In this document: one piece after another, positions 1-11,330 of the stretch | How the letters are laid out: every line of letters starts with the position of its first letter | Position numbering within the stretch: position 1 is the stretch's first letter | NCBI GenBank assembly: GCA_032191425.1 | Contig: CM063460.1 | Span: 1,865,001 to 1,929,000 of the forward strand | Reading direction: 5' to 3' | DNA: 64,000 bases | Source of the DNA: Lymantria dispar | Taxonomy: Eukaryota > Arthropoda > Insecta > Lepidoptera > Erebidae | Made by a program: the position numbers and the translations under genes | The notes under the pieces: model-generated | What the model saw: only the letters and a program-made list of their open reading frames with translations | Told to the model about the DNA's origin: nothing | The model's database searches: none

Positions 1-495
1 CTGAAACGCTCTTCCATTAAAACTTATTTTAAGCCACTCAAGAGGATTAGCCAATTCTTACCACCTGTCAAGTGCCAGAGCCCTTTACAAGATGCAGGAG
101 TATATAAACTTGACTGTGACTGTGGTCTCTCTTACATTGGACAAACAAAGAGATCCATAAGAACTCGGATCAAAGAACACATAGCCGATGTGAAGCACCG
201 CCGGGACACTAGGTCTGCAGTCTGTGAACATAGTCAGGACCGCGCCCACCATAACATCAGGTTTGATAAACCACAAATCCTCGCAAAAGAACACCGATGC
301 CTGCCTAGAATGGTACGCGAGGCTATTGAGATTAAAAAACACAAAATTTCCAATAGAGAGGATGGCTGGGTGTTACCATCAAGCTGGGATCCTGTTATAA
401 ACATTATTAAAAAGAAATCCAAAAAGACCACCACAAGACTGCAAGACACCGTGAGCTCATATTGTATAGATTTGACCCACAATAATAATAACTAA
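1..495 (+). CDS. Penelope-like element, GIY-YIG endonuclease C-terminal part (5' cut by window)
   Basis: Frame 1 is open from the first base to a TAA at 493-495 (164 codons), so the true start lies outside the window. Near codons 36-50 it reads GVYKLDCDCGLSYIGQTKRS, the GVY...YIG pair of a GIY-YIG nuclease, followed by an arginine/lysine-rich TRIKEHIADVKH helix. In Penelope-like retroelements this nuclease follows the reverse transcriptase and nicks the target. The reverse transcriptase itself is not in the window. The frame has no stop or shift, so the copy may be fairly young. The tail is (AAT)n-like. Confidence 0.85.
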   Translation: MKRSSIKTYFKPLKRISQFLPPVKCQSPLQDAGVYKLDCDCGLSYIGQTKRSIRTRIKEHIADVKHRRDTRSAVCEHSQDRAHHNIRFDKPQILAKEHRCLPRMVREAIEIKKHKISNREDGWVLPSSWDPVINIIKKKSKKTTTRLQDTVSSYCIDLTHNNNN

Positions 496-519
496 AGATA
501 ATTTTATAAATTAAAACCT

Positions 520-645
520 TTTTAGTAACATAAAGTAAGCCGCCTTCAAAATTAACTTTAATTTAGCATCATGTTACCTGAGTTTTCTTGCCGGATCTTT
601 CTCAGTGTAACCGTGTTCCGATCCGGTGGTAGTATACTAGATTAT
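520..645 (+). repeat. CCGG-family retroposon tail
   Basis: Contains ACCTGAGTTTTCTTGCCGG and the partner ATCCGGTGGTAGT. The same core recurs near 40490, 62660 and, reversed, at 39070 and 42890. The flanking text AAAGTAAGCCGCC is also shared with 62610-62640. Confidence 0.55.
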
Positions 646-837
646 TAGTTAGTTTTTTAAATATAATTACTATTAATTTTAATGTTTAATTATTACTAAC
701 CATAAACAATATAATTTTTTCATGTAGAATCATTTTCTTCTTACACTGGCAATAAATTTTGAATCAAAATGTGGGTCAATATTTAATAACTAATTTCTGT
801 ATCGGGTAGATAATTATAAATTTTCTGCAGTAACGAT

Positions 838-957
838 GACTTGTTGGACGTGAGACATCTTAGTCCACCCGTGATCATGAACGCTGTAAAGTGTTCGAAA
901 CGTCGGGTAATCAAAAATCAAATACAAACGCGATAAAATCCGTAAAGTAGTTTTATT
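838..957 (-). repeat. PLE-IR repeat arm
   Basis: Carries ATGAACGCTGTAAAGTGTTC, GAAACGTCGGG and AAATACAAACGCGATAAAAT. These motifs recur in both orientations at 4.5, 8.6, 25.2, 43.4, 61.5 and 62.5 kb. The position about 340 bp behind the GIY-YIG frame suggests a Penelope-associated terminal repeat; that link is an inference. Confidence 0.5.
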
Positions 958-1824
958 TAAAGAGCAACAAATTTACAATTTCATTTTGTATCAAATATAT
1001 TTTCATTCTTTTTGTGCCAGTTTTATTGCAACAGAATTGCAATATATTATAAATATAAAAATATTAAAATTACTACCTAAACTGTACCTCGTAAGTACTG
1101 AAATACCTAGTAAACATTTTATACATAAATGACGCTTACGCACGTACAAGGTCATACTGGACTGAAAATAAAAAAGAGATGAGACAGTCGATATACGTAA
1201 ATCGATATTTATTAAATTATTCGTAAAATAAATAAACCCAATACAGTACCTATATAAAACTTTCAACATATTTTTTACAATTACAACAGACCTACAATGT
1301 ACCTACATTATAAAATACATAAATTGAATTAATTAAACATTAAAAAACTACTTTTGTCTCAGAGTAAATGATAATATTATGTACACACTATTGTCAATAA
1401 ACTAGACATATTTATTTATAAAACAGTCGTAATTGATTGATTAATCTAACGACTGTCCCTATTTTGGCAAAAAATAATTAATGTTCTAGCGGGAATGCTC
1501 CAGTGATGAAAATAATAGAATAGTGGTCTAGACCTTAATTGTCTTGACCTTTTGAATAATTAAAACAGTCTAAAACAGGTTTGTTTGAAATTAATTCAAA
1601 AAGATTTTCATTGATTGTATTTTAATTATAACAGAAAATCAAAATTATAAAAATAAAGAGGTTTATCGATAAAAAACTACGAACTTCATCGTAAGCGTGA
1701 CAGCACTAGGGACAACTGTCACAGAGATCATCCTATATTTTATGGACTATAGTCAACAGTAGTCTAGTAGTATTACTAATAATAAAACGGTAAAGCCAAA
1801 CCGCGTTGAAACAGTAGCCTTCCT
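958..1824. other. AT-rich spacer, no feature recognised
   Basis: Very AT-rich DNA with no convincing coding frame, tRNA or terminal repeats. The open frames here have no recognisable composition or motif. Confidence 0.5.
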
Positions 1825-2053
1825 TTTCAGGTCATATACGTCCCACTGTTAGGCTCTAGCCTCCTCCACAATGGGAGGGAAATTAACTTTGCTACATAAT
1901 GCTGGTCAGACAGGTTGGCATAGGACTTTATTTCTAGTTTTCCTTCTCTTGCATAGATTTTATTTACGTATTATATCCTTTAGTCGTCTTTTATAACACC
2001 CACTGCCAAGATAGGGAGTGGTGCTTTGTATTCTTACTCCGTCACCACACAGA
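1825..2053 (-). mobile_element. SINE-G copy
   Basis: Reads backwards from a degraded GAT tail through ACGTCCCACTGTTAGGCTC and TTGCATAGATTTTATTTACG to GTCACCACACAG, the reverse complement of the family head. Near full length. Confidence 0.75.
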
Positions 2054-2081
2054 ACACAGTAGCCTACTAGCAAAGAAATAA

Positions 2082-2244
2082 ATCATCATCATAATTTCAG
2101 CTCATATTCGTGCCACTGTTGAGCTCGAGCCTCCTCCACAATAGTAGGAAAATTGACCAAGCATACCACGCTCATCAGACGGGTTGGTATGGTTTTACTA
2201 CGAGTTTTCCTTCTCTAGCATAGCTGTCATAAACGTATTATTAT
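2082..2244 (-). mobile_element. SINE-G copy, head missing
   Basis: Begins with ATCATCATC (reversed tail) and keeps the body to the CTAGCATAG segment. The head is replaced by the adjacent SINE-L copy. Confidence 0.7.
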
Positions 2245-2545
2245 AATATTTTTTGCCATCAGGCAAACGAGCACACCGCACACCTAATGGTAAAGAATAC
2301 TTCTTTACTAGGCCCCTGCCTACCGTGAAAAAGAAAGTAGGAATGCATGACAAGAGGTTCAGTGATACTAAAGGCATCAATAAAACAAGCAAACACCCTC
2401 AGAAAGTTGGGCACCTGGCTCTCTCGTTCACTGACCGAAGAGCAGTAGTACGAAATATAAATTGCTACTACTCGGACGTCGATTTTCTGTTCAATGTGGT
2501 AGTACCCACGGACGGACCGATCCACTGCTGTAGACAGACGACAAT
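2245..2545 (-). mobile_element. SINE-L copy
   Basis: Reversed LINE-type tail (GCCATCAGGCAAACGAGCACA ... CTACCGTGAAAAAGAAAG) followed by the body (CAGAAAGTTGGGCACCTGG, CTACTCGGACGTCGATTTTC) and the head near 2510-2540. The body is shared with copies at 32.8, 39.8, 40.7 and 42.1 kb. Confidence 0.7.
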
Positions 2546-2589
2546 GTGCTCCTACCGCATTATCTTTATATATTCTGTTCGCGTGTTTT

Positions 2590-2760
2590 AATAGAAATCC
2601 TTCTAAATGGTTGGACCGATTATGATGAATATTATGTGTGTTTTCAAGTGAGTTCGAAAATGGTTTAGATTCATATTTGAACGGTTGGTGGTGTTGGAAT
2701 TGATTTCAAAAAGAATTCCTTTTTTTTATTTGAACAGAACAGCGTCTGTTGGGTCAGCTA
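2590..2760 (+). mobile_element. Helitron-type fragment
   Basis: Ends in CGTCTGTTGGGTCAGCTAGT. The same end appears reversed at 32690 and, with CTAA, at 21797. The GACCGATT motif in the body is also typical of the short Helitrons here. The 5' end is not defined. Confidence 0.5.
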
Positions 2761-3187
2761 GTTCATTATAATACCTTAACTCTCTTTCACGATACCTTCG
2801 GATAAGAAATTTGATGGTGAATTTTATTTTTACTACATCACCACATAGAAGTCTAAGCGATCGTCTAATGCTCATGGTCATCGTCTATTGATAAATCCAT
2901 TCTAACTTTCTTGAAATCCAAAAGACATTATGCTAAGTACCACTACGTCACTTATCATATCATAGATATGTTATCAGTACTTTATTGATAACACAATCGT
3001 ACTGATTATTCTAGTCTATTGTAAAAAGAAAGTACATAATGCTGATAACGGTATTAAATACTGCAGTATAATATGAAATGAGTTGCAAGTATTGTGTTGA
3101 TGGCAATCTTAAAACTGTGATAACATGAATAGTACTTGAAGAGATCAAACCGGACTTGGTGTGGATTTGAATAAGATGAATCACTCC

Positions 3188-3424
3188 TGTGTAGTGATGG
3201 AGTAAGGATACAATTCACTACCCGTGGGTGTCGTAAAGACAGCTAAGGGATTACAAGACTAAGGGATTCCAATATACAGATAACATCTATGCTAGAGAAA
3301 CTCGAAATGAAATCCTATGCCAACCCGCCCGATCACCGTGGGATACTTGGCCAATTTTCCTCCCATTGTGGAGGAGACTCGAACCCAGTAGTGGGATGTA
3401 TATGAGCTATGATGATAATGATGA
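3188..3424 (+). mobile_element. SINE-G copy
   Basis: Head GTGTAGTGATGGAGTAAGGA, body with GCTAGAGAAACTCGAAATG, and tail GATGATAATGATGA. Small deletions are present in the head. Confidence 0.75.
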
Positions 3425-3554
3425 ATCACTTTTTATGGTTTAGAAGAATAAAAATCAATCCTTTTACGCGATATGAAATTATAATCCTTAGAAGATAATT
3501 AACTATAAAAATTGAAACTTTGGAAAGTAAAAAACCAATTCAAAGTCAAATATA

Positions 3555-3772
3555 ATCCGTAAATATAGTTTTAGTTTGTATTCTCATTAACATTAAAATT
3601 TATTTTATATTTTAGCATTTTTAACTTTGATTGTTGATTGGTAATGCTCTACATTCATGGTCACAGGAGGATAGTCCTGTGATCATGAATGACCACAGAA
3701 AACTATTGGCAAACTCGAGGAAGTAAAAATCAAATACAAACCCGATAAAATTCGTAAAAATAGTTTTATTTC
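3555..3772. repeat. PLE-IR repeat, degenerate
   Basis: Inverted motifs ATTCATGGTCACAGGAGGA and TCCTGTGATCATGAAT sit close together near 3650-3690, followed by AAATCAAATACAAACCCG. This is the hairpin layout seen more clearly at 25.2 kb. Confidence 0.5.
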
Positions 3773-4260
3773 ATATAAGTATGTGTAATGCTGGTTTAAA
3801 CATTAGAAACCATTGTATATATATGTATTATTTTTTTTACACGCTTTTTATTAGTTTCACCTGTATCTATCTATGTATGTAACGGAATCTTTGAACGTCA
3901 TTTTGCTCCACTTTGAATGAACAGATTTTATTTCAACTTTGCACACTCGTCAAAGGCCCATGACAATGCAATAATTCGACCAAAATAGGCGAATATCCTG
4001 ATTAGATTTAGAAATTTATAATCGTATCCTTTGCATAAAAGTGAGAAAGATCTATCTTTTTAGCTAGAAAGATCTATCTTTTTACCCTAGCTCTAGCTAG
4101 GGTGCGAACTACGCATGTGCGAAATTCTAAATTTCTATGATTCGGGATGTCAGCTTGTAGGCGTGTTTTTTTTAGTTTTCAAACTATAACGTTCTATTAT
4201 TTCGTAGAAGTTGCTACGCTTCACGTAGTTGTACATCTTTTTATCTACTGACTTATTACC
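3773..4260. other. Spacer with a short tandem duplication
   Basis: No gene seen. The stretch AGAAAGATCTATCTTTTTA occurs twice in tandem around 4047-4085. The rest is AT-rich and unassigned. Confidence 0.4.
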
Positions 4261-4261
4261 T

Positions 4262-4460
4262 ATATTTGCTTCATGTGTCACGCTTTACACAAGAGGGAAG
4301 TGGAACCCTACCAACTCCTGTTTTTTCCTTTCTAATTAAATTTGTTACTGGTCCCAACTCCCAAGACAATTAAAAGTATTTCCCGGGACTTTCTGAGGGT
4401 CAAACCTCGGTGTTTTATACAAAAGTCATTGTGGATACTAGTTAGTCCCAAATAAAAAAA
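4262..4460 (+). mobile_element. LINE 3' end (CCCGGGACT type)
   Basis: Shares AGAGGGAAGTGGAACC, TTTCTAATTAAATTTGTT, CCCGGGACT and GAGGGTCAAACCTCGGTG with 53480-53690, where the same tail has a polyA run and a clear target duplication. Confidence 0.55.
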
Positions 4461-4484
4461 TGGAGATGTGTTGCAGTTTTGCCT

Positions 4485-4605
4485 CATGATTCGTTGTGAG
4501 GGCAGGACAGTCCTCCCCCGACCACGAATACAAAACCTTATCCAAATCCCGGTAAAGTAAAAATGAAATACAATCGTAAAAACATTTGTATTTCATAATT
4601 ATGTG
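4485..4605 (-). repeat. PLE-IR repeat arm, degenerate
   Basis: CCCCGACCACGAATACAAAAC is followed by AAATGAAATACAATCGTAAAA, recognisable as a worn family member by order and spacing of motifs. Confidence 0.4.
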
Positions 4606-4879
4606 CAATACTCGCGTAACGCGTAAACATCATAATTCTATAATTAAAAGTACCAGTAATTGTGTTATCTACGCTTATCTTCACCATGTATTGACGGATT
4701 AAGAATTTTATTATCCTTTATTTACCAGAGGCAGTCGAAAGACCAAACTGCATCACCACCTATTATAGAATGGTGATCAACACTCTTCAGAAAGTATTAT
4801 ATTATCAACTATGATTTCCAACCCGCTTGTTAAGCGTGGCGATTACGTTATTGTCATAAGGAGGCCTATGTCAAATATT

Positions 4880-5098
4880 CATGTCAGCCCATATATCTCA
4901 CTGCTGGGCTAGAACCTATTCCAAAATAGGAAGAAAATAGACCTATTATTACCACGCTGGTCAGACGGGTTGATTGGTTTCATTTCAAGTTTGCCTTCTC
5001 TTGCAGAGACGTTATATGCATATTTAATCCCTTAGTCGTCTTTTACGACACCTACTAGCAAGATGCTGAATTGTATTCTTACTCTGTCGCCACACGGA
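4880..5098 (-). mobile_element. SINE-G copy
   Basis: From CAGCCCATATATCTCACTGC to CGCCACACGGA, with the CTTAGTCGTCTTTTACGACAC core. About full length; the GAT tail is lost. Confidence 0.75.
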
Positions 5099-5235
5099 AA
5101 TCTCCAACACTTGATTTCAAAAGATTCATAGATTAGAATAATTACAATGTACAAATAAAATCGTACAATCAAACCCAGTCCAGAAAGAAAGTCTCGATTT
5201 AGACCAATAAATCTTCTTACAATCAACTAAGTAAA

Positions 5236-5310
5236 TGCGAAATGCACAGATGACGTATTGGTTAACATGCTGACAAACAGTGCCAAGTGTCACGCGAACT
5301 TATGCAAGCA
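5236..5310 (+). mobile_element. tRNA-type SINE fragment
   Basis: CACAGATGACGTATTGGTTAA resembles the A-box region of the SINE at 27055. The B-box region is degraded, so only the head survives. Confidence 0.4.
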
Positions 5311-5493
5311 AATACTTTGTGTTATTAACTTTTTTTTTTATGATTTTGGGTACAAACTGTATGTCTGTATCCTCACAATAGAAGATAGTGTCTACAAAAA
5401 AACATCTTACATAAATTAATTAAATAAATTAATTAAATATTTCATTCAAATATGAAAGCATAATGAACTATCATTATACTTTTATATTTTCGA

Positions 5494-5699
5494 TGGGAGG
5501 GTACCCCGCGTAGGGGGTATTCCGTCGGGCCGACCACTGACGACAAGTAAACCTGCTCCGGTGGTCGGCCCAACGACGAAGGCGAGGTGGTTTTCGGATG
5601 GGTTGCGGGAGTTGCGTGCTTAAGCCCCTCTGTCGCCCCGGACGGAGTGGTGCGGAGGAGCGCCGACCGCAGCCCACCCACAAAAAAAAAAAAAAAAAA
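5494..5699 (+). mobile_element. R1 tail insertion
   Basis: GC-rich block starting ATGGGAGGGTACCCC and ending in CCCACCCAC plus a polyA run. ACTTTTATATTTT occurs just before and just after it, a likely target duplication, so this is a 5'-truncated LINE insertion. Confidence 0.75.
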
Positions 5700-5831
5700 C
5701 TTTTATATTTTAAAGACAACACATGCACTAAGAAACTAAACCTTGTAATGCAGCGGAGTTTACAAACATCAACGGACAAAAACTACACCCAGACTCAGGA
5801 TAACAATTTGTGGATGGCACAATTATATTTC

Positions 5832-5925
5832 CATGTGGTGACGTAGTAAGAATACAATTCATCCCCTCTCTCTTGCCCGTAGATATCGTAAAAGACGTCT
5901 AAGAGATATCTTGTGCATATATTTA
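5832..5925 (+). mobile_element. SINE-G head fragment
   Basis: CATGTGGTGACGTAGTAAGA through TATCGTAAAAGACG to TTGTGCATATA; body and tail missing. Confidence 0.65.
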
Positions 5926-5939
5926 CTAACACTAATATG

Positions 5940-6240
5940 GATCTTGATGTCTGAAATAAATTACATTATTATTATTATCCCCCAGTTTCACGGCTATCTT
6001 CCACATTGTTAAAAAGAGAAGATACCCGGTCCTTTGAAAGGCTTACATGAGAAATTTAATGTAAAATGGGATGGGACGTCTACCGATGACACTCCACGTC
6101 TGCACATAACACACGTGGACTGCTAATGGTAGGTGTTAAACTATTGTGTGTTGATGGTATCTAATACATGACTATGGGGTTGAAGGTTAGATGGACTGGA
6201 TTAATGGTAAACTATTGATTTAAAACTGTCGTCTGCCTTC
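5940..6240. other. Unassigned spacer
   Basis: No gene or clear repeat boundary. An (ATT)n run lies near 5967-5980. Confidence 0.4.
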
Positions 6241-6780
6241 AATACCTTTATCGTCTTGAACTTTGGCAGACGGTGACTCGCCAACTAACTGAATGGGCCC
6301 CCCCAAACGGTCGCCACAGACACGCAGGCCATACGGGCAACAGGGGGGCAACATTGGTGCAAGTGGCTTGGAGTGTCGAGCGGTGCAGCGCCGGTTTCAC
6401 CATTGCAGTGGTTTCCCCGTAGTTATGCCCTTGAAAATGACACTTCCACCCCCGAGCATATAGCTCTGGCGACCCCTCTCTGACCAGCCGTTTAAGGCAA
6501 GCCAGAGTTGAGAATCCTGCGGGCACTCTTCGGTTTCCACTCCAGCCAGCCAATAAAGGCCAGCTGGATACGAGGCCTTGACCGACTCTCTAGGGCACTC
6601 AGGACCGCAGTGTCGCCACTCACATTCAGCACGCCACAAGCTGCCCTGCGGTTTATTGGCTTTCCTATAAATCTTGTGATACATTTTTCTTTTATATCAA
6701 AAGAACTTAGAGAGCCTTATAATGTTCCTCCGAGGTTTGCGTTAGTCTCGTGGTGAAATAACGACTGGCCCAGAGGGTAT
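6241..6780. repeat. GC-rich repeat-like block of unknown type
   Basis: About 500 bp much richer in GC than its surroundings, running from TTTGGCAGACGGTGACTC to CTGGCCCAGAGGG. It resembles the untranslated part of a LINE, and LINE protein remnants start right after it. No polyA or target duplication was found. Confidence 0.35.
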
Positions 6781-6812
6781 TATTATTATTATATAACAAG
6801 AAAAGAAGAAAA

Positions 6813-6968
6813 GTGGCACCAGTGATAGAGAAGATTAGGAGCGCGAGATTGTCTTGATATGGACATGTGATGAGGAGGGATGAAAGGCATGTGACAAGGA
6901 GGGTTATCAATATGATTGTGGATGGACGAAAGAAGCGTGGAAGACCCAAGAAGAGGTGGATGGACTGA
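6813..6968 (+). pseudogene. LINE reverse transcriptase C-terminal remnant
   Basis: The frame starting GTG GCA CCA reads VAPVIEKIRSARLS, stop, YGHVMRRDERHVTRRVI, then DGRKKRGRPKKRWMD and a stop. EKIRxxRLxWYGHVMRR and GRPKKRW are typical of the C-terminal end of insect endonuclease-reverse transcriptases. One internal TGA breaks it, replacing the usual tryptophan before YGH. Confidence 0.7.
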
Positions 6969-7423
6969 GGATATGCATATGAAAGCAGCAGATGATAATA
7001 ACAAAGTATTAGTACAGCATGAAAATTGAACCCACGACAGTTAGCACGGTAGATCTTAATAACCACACCATTTGTACAGTGATTCAATCATTCAATTTTA
7101 TTATATTAAAATATTCTACCAATGCTTAACTTATGCTCATTACAACAAGTAAATCGCCCGCATTCCCGTGACCCCTCGTCTGGTCGACAACTAACAACAA
7201 AACAACAACTAAAACAGTTGTTGAGTGCACCGAGCGCAGCTGACCCCGACCATCGCTGAGATGAATTAGCTATTTCCGATAGGGATGGGGTTGTGTCAAT
7301 ATATATCGATAACGATATTCATTTATTACAGTCTTCCTTGCTCTAATAACATATCTAAGTTTACGCCTCCCAAATGGGAGTTGTCGAATTTAATTTCTAA
7401 TTAAATATTTAAAAAAAAGGCAG

Positions 7424-7762
7424 CTGTCGCTCAGGACGGCTGTCAGATGTGAAACGTCGCAATTACTTTGTACAAGTATATATGCATAAAATAATATATT
7501 ACGACAGGAACTAATATGGCATAAAGCAATAATAAAATATTACGATCTATTTTCCAGAAAATGATGATTTTTATTCAATAAATATTTATTTTCATTAGTA
7601 TACACTATAGGTTAATATTTTTTTTTAAGCTCACTAGACAGCGTTGTATAAAATTCTAAAACAGGTTATGGTTTCGTTACACAAATACACATATCAAAGC
7701 GTGGCGTTAACGCCACGCCAACGATCAGGTTCACCCTTGCCTATAGATGTTTTACATCAAAA
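7424..7762 (+). mobile_element. MITE with GTCGCTCAGGACG end
   Basis: Left end CTGTCGCTCAGGACGGCTG with GATGTGAAACGTC; right end CCTATAGATGTTTTACATC. Related copies lie at 16588-17765 and, reversed, at 54050-54446. The interior has ATTCAATAAATATTTATTTT and GCGTGGCGTTAACGCCACGC. Confidence 0.6.
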
Positions 7763-7780
7763 AGTATTATAAAGAAGATG

Positions 7781-8108
7781 TCATCATCATCATTACTGGC
7801 CATATGCATCCCACTGCTGCGCTTGAGCTTCCATCACAATTTCCTTACCACTGTGATAAGAAAATTGACCACCTATATCACGCTGGTTAGACGGGTTGGT
7901 ATAGGGCTATATTTCGAGTTTTTCTTCTCTTGCATAGCTGCTGTGCATATAGCAGAAGAAAACAATTTAAAAATGCAAGAGATTTAAATATGCAAGACTT
8001 AGATATGCAAGAGAAGAAAAATTAAATAAATTCCTTAGTCATCTTTTATGACATCATTGGGGAAGATAGGCGATGATGAATTGTATTCTTACTCCGTCGC
8101 CGTACGGA
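7781..8108 (-). mobile_element. SINE-G copy with internal duplication
   Basis: From ATCATCATC to CGTCGCCGTACGGA. An extra A-rich segment with three ATATGCAAGA-like repeats at about 7945-8030 makes it longer than its relatives. Confidence 0.7.
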
Positions 8109-8111
8109 AGA

Positions 8112-8584
8112 AGATTTAAATAGAAAATATTTGAAAGAATCAAATGCTAAACGGACTCACTATCGAAGGCTTCCTGTCTGTTTACTGATTAAACACAAAT
8201 TGAAATAGTTTCAACAGATAACTTGTTATATAAAACTTAAGCCCTTAAGAACGATAATCCTAATAAAGAAGGAAATTATTTAATAAACGATAAAAAAGGT
8301 AAAATACCAAAAATAAACCATCGATAACTCGACCGCGACAGTTATCAACATAGGCAGCACTAATCAATCAAATGACGGGGCGAGACGGAAACGCGTGTAT
8401 GATTGCATTCACTTTGAATAGTTTAAACAAGCATCAATATATGTAACTGAATGCTGTAATGTTCTGATGAGAGAATTACATTCTTTTGTGCGTGTGAATG
8501 TCACTGAACTCCTCCTAAACAGCTGTACAGATTTGGATGTAACTTTATAGCATTACAAGCATTACACATTATATATAATATTAT
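8112..8584. other. Unassigned spacer
   Basis: AT-rich; no coding frame, RNA gene or repeat end supported. Confidence 0.4.
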
Positions 8585-8745
8585 TTTACGGATTTTATCG
8601 CGTATGTAATCGATTTTTCATTGCCTGACGTTTCGAACTCTTTCGACTAAAATGTCACACAATCCCCCCGAGACCATGAACGCCGTAAAGTGTTTGAAAC
8701 GTCGGGCTATCAAAAATCAAATACAAATGCGATAAGATTTTATTT
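8585..8745. repeat. PLE-IR repeat
   Basis: Both arms are present: ACGGATTTTATCGCG ... GACGTTTCGAAC and, inverted, GTGTTTGAAACGTCGGG ... ACAAATGCGATAAGATTTTA. The loop is about 40 bp. Confidence 0.6.
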
Positions 8746-8996
8746 GCTCTGTTGTGCTGACCATCGAGGTCAATCATACTGTACCGCTGCTCAGCCCCAA
8801 TAGTCTCTATATCGATTTTCAGACTACCGATATCTCTGGTAATGCAAGCAGGAATACCTACATCATCTGTCATCATCCGCAAAGAGGTGGCGTCGACCGG
8901 GCCGGTATCCATTAACCTTCTGTGCTCATCATCGAGATCAAAGAATCAGTACCGCTGGTCGGCCCAATAGCGATGGGGAAGTAATATGGGCTATGG
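8745..8996 (-). pseudogene. Unknown protein fragment with an in-frame 56-codon repeat
   Basis: Read on the minus strand, this stretch is open apart from one TGA and looks like protein. Two units align: ADQRY-stop-FFDLDDEHRR and AEQRYSMIDLDGQHNR. The shared DNA word GTACCGCTG starts at 8949 and 8781 on the plus strand, exactly 168 bases (56 codons) apart. Between them lie DATSLRMMTDDVGIP and ITRDIGSLKIDI. It runs directly into the PLE-IR repeat. I do not recognise the family; it may be an exon scrap carried by a retroelement, or part of a retroelement protein. Confidence 0.35.
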
Positions 8997-9140
8997 GGCC
9001 GCACGCTCATGGCTAACTGCTACTAAAAAATTTGCAAGTTTACTTGGAAAGAATAAACAAAAATGAAAACATTTTACGGAAAATCTAAATATGTTAAAAA
9101 AGAAATTATTAATACTTTTATTATTACCTAATACTTTTTT

Positions 9141-9366
9141 TCCGTGTGGTGACGGAGTAAGAATACAATTCACCACTCCCTATCTTACCCGTGGATGTCG
9201 TACAAGACGACTAAGGGATATAATATGCACATAAGATCTATGCAAGAGAAGAAAAATTCGAAATGAAACCCTATACCAACATGTCTGACCAGCACGGTAT
9301 AGTAGGTTAAATTCTCTCCCATTGTGGAGGAGGCCCGAGCCCAACAGTGGGACGTGCGTGGGCTAC
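9141..9366 (+). mobile_element. SINE-G copy
   Basis: Head CCGTGTGGTGACGGAGTAAG, core GTCGTACAAGACGACTAAGG, body to CCCAACAGTGGGACG; the GAT tail is lost. Confidence 0.8.
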
Positions 9367-9369
9367 TTT

Positions 9370-9898
9370 TAATGATTCAATTATGACGACATTTAGAACT
9401 ACATACTGGTATGACCAAAATCAAAGGTCCCGGCAAAATCTTATATAGCCACCACCTTACCAAAAATACTGCTTTTTATGAAATTGACTTACTACGACAC
9501 ACCGCGTTGATCGACCACATCTGACTAATATTTTTAGAGAATTATATCTATAGAACGACCAGCACAGCTGTATTGTAAAAAAATTAACAATACTTATTAC
9601 ATTACCTTAATGAAAACTAAATTCTACACAATGTATTTTCAAGCCTAGTCTACACATAGGAGCTTCTCGGAAAATTCAAGTTAAACTCTCGGTGCGGTCC
9701 GAATTCAGGGAAACAATATTTTATTTATAGCTGTTACGAGAATATTTACACAAACCAGGATATTAATGTGTGCGGTTAACGGGAAGTTTAAGATTATTTG
9801 TATAAAAATAACAACCGCACTTCTAAACAAATCCTTTTGTTGAAGAAAACTTTGATACTTCTCGTTTTATATAAAGGATTCTGTAAAAAAAAAGAGAT
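9370..9898. other. Unassigned spacer
   Basis: AT-rich DNA with no supported gene or repeat boundary. Confidence 0.4.
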
Positions 9899-10904
9899 TT
9901 CCGTGTGGTGACGGAGTAGGGATGTGACTTGGAGGGAAAATAATCGCTTTTTTAAATAATTGATTTTTCTCCCAACAGGATTATGATGACGTTTTTTTTT
10001 ACGAAATGTGAGCTTTATTTTCTAACTAGCTTTTGCCCGCGGCTTCGCCCGCGTAAAAGTTAACTTGCATATTTTTTAATTTAAAAAATACTCTATCTAT
10101 GTGTCAATTTTCATCCAAATCTGCTCAACAGTTTACGCGTGATTGAGTAACAAACATCCAAATATCTTTACAAATTTTTATATTTGAATATTACTTCCAC
10201 CCTTGTAGTTCAAATTCACGTGGAAATACGATGGTAAATATGGCCTTAGTTTTCCATTGGTGAAAAAAAATAATACCGATCAAACTCCCGTAGTTTCACC
10301 CATGTAGACCCCATTTCCATGCGAATGCCCAGATAAAAATTGCCAATGTTACTCGCTGATATTATAAGTCACATACATGGGTGAAAAAAAAATAAATATA
10401 CTAATCAAAACCCTTAGAAATAAAAATTGCCTATGTTATTCGCTGATAACGTAGCTTCCTATTGGTGAAAGAATTTTAATAATTGGTCAACATCTACCGG
10501 TTTACTCGCGAAGTTCTTGTTCCCGGGCAAACACCGCGATGAAAATAGCCTTTATTTGTTATTCACTGACAATGTAGATTTTCATTCGTAAATTAAATTA
10601 TATACCCATTAAATTCCCGCGATTTCACCGGTATTGTGTCCGGTCCCGTAGGAATATCGGGATAAAAAAATAGCCTAAATATGTTACTCGCTTAAAAATA
10701 GCTTCCCATTAGTGAAATTTTTAAAATCGTCTAAAGTCTCACAGTTGGAGCAACTATGAGATAAAAACCACACCGGGATAAAATATAGCCTAAGTTATTC
10801 CTTATGTAAGGCTGGTAGACCTGGTAGTAAAGTCTTATCAGTATCGGTCCAGCCGATTTGAAGATTATCCGTAACGCATAGAGAGACAGAAAAAAATTTA
10901 ACCG

Positions 10905-11190
10905 TTTTTAGGGTTCCATACCCAAAGGGTAAAAACGACCCTATTACTAAAACTTCGCTGTCGGTCCGTCCGTCTGTCTATCACCAAGCTGTATCTGAAG
11001 GACCGCGATAGTTAGACAGTTGATTTTTTTACAAATTATGCATTTCTGTTGTTGCTATAACAATAAATATTAAAAACGAAATAAAATAAATATTTAAGGG
11101 GGGCTCCTAAACAACAAACGCTATTTTCCCCCTTTTTATAGATAATGGTACGGAACCCTTTGTGTGCGACCCCGACTCGCACTTGGCCGA
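10905..11190 (-). repeat. Repeat ending in GTGCGAGTCGG, inside the Helitron
   Basis: Contains GGGTTCCATACCCAAAGGGT, the CTGTCGGTCCGTCCGTC run, ATTTAAGGGGGGCTCC and CGACTCGCACTTGGCC. The same sequence stands alone at 44055-44407 and lies in the second long Helitron (48795-49290). Confidence 0.6.
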
Positions 11191-11330
11191 TTTTTCAGAC
11201 ATATGTATCGTGCAAATAATTTTGTGAGCATAAATAAAACCTATTATTTAGACAGACAAACAAACGCTTCAAATTTGTTTATATCTAGAGATAGAAACTT
11301 GGATTCATATCTTGATTTTAACTTACTGTC

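Noticed and set aside
3800..4260. Hammerhead ribozyme near PLE-IR copies
   Set aside because: GAAAC words are present, but I found no CUGANGA core with matching stems.
6248..6684. GC-rich frames of about 100 residues on the minus strand
   Set aside because: Overlapping frames of similar length in the same GC-rich block with no motif; more likely untranslated repeat than protein.
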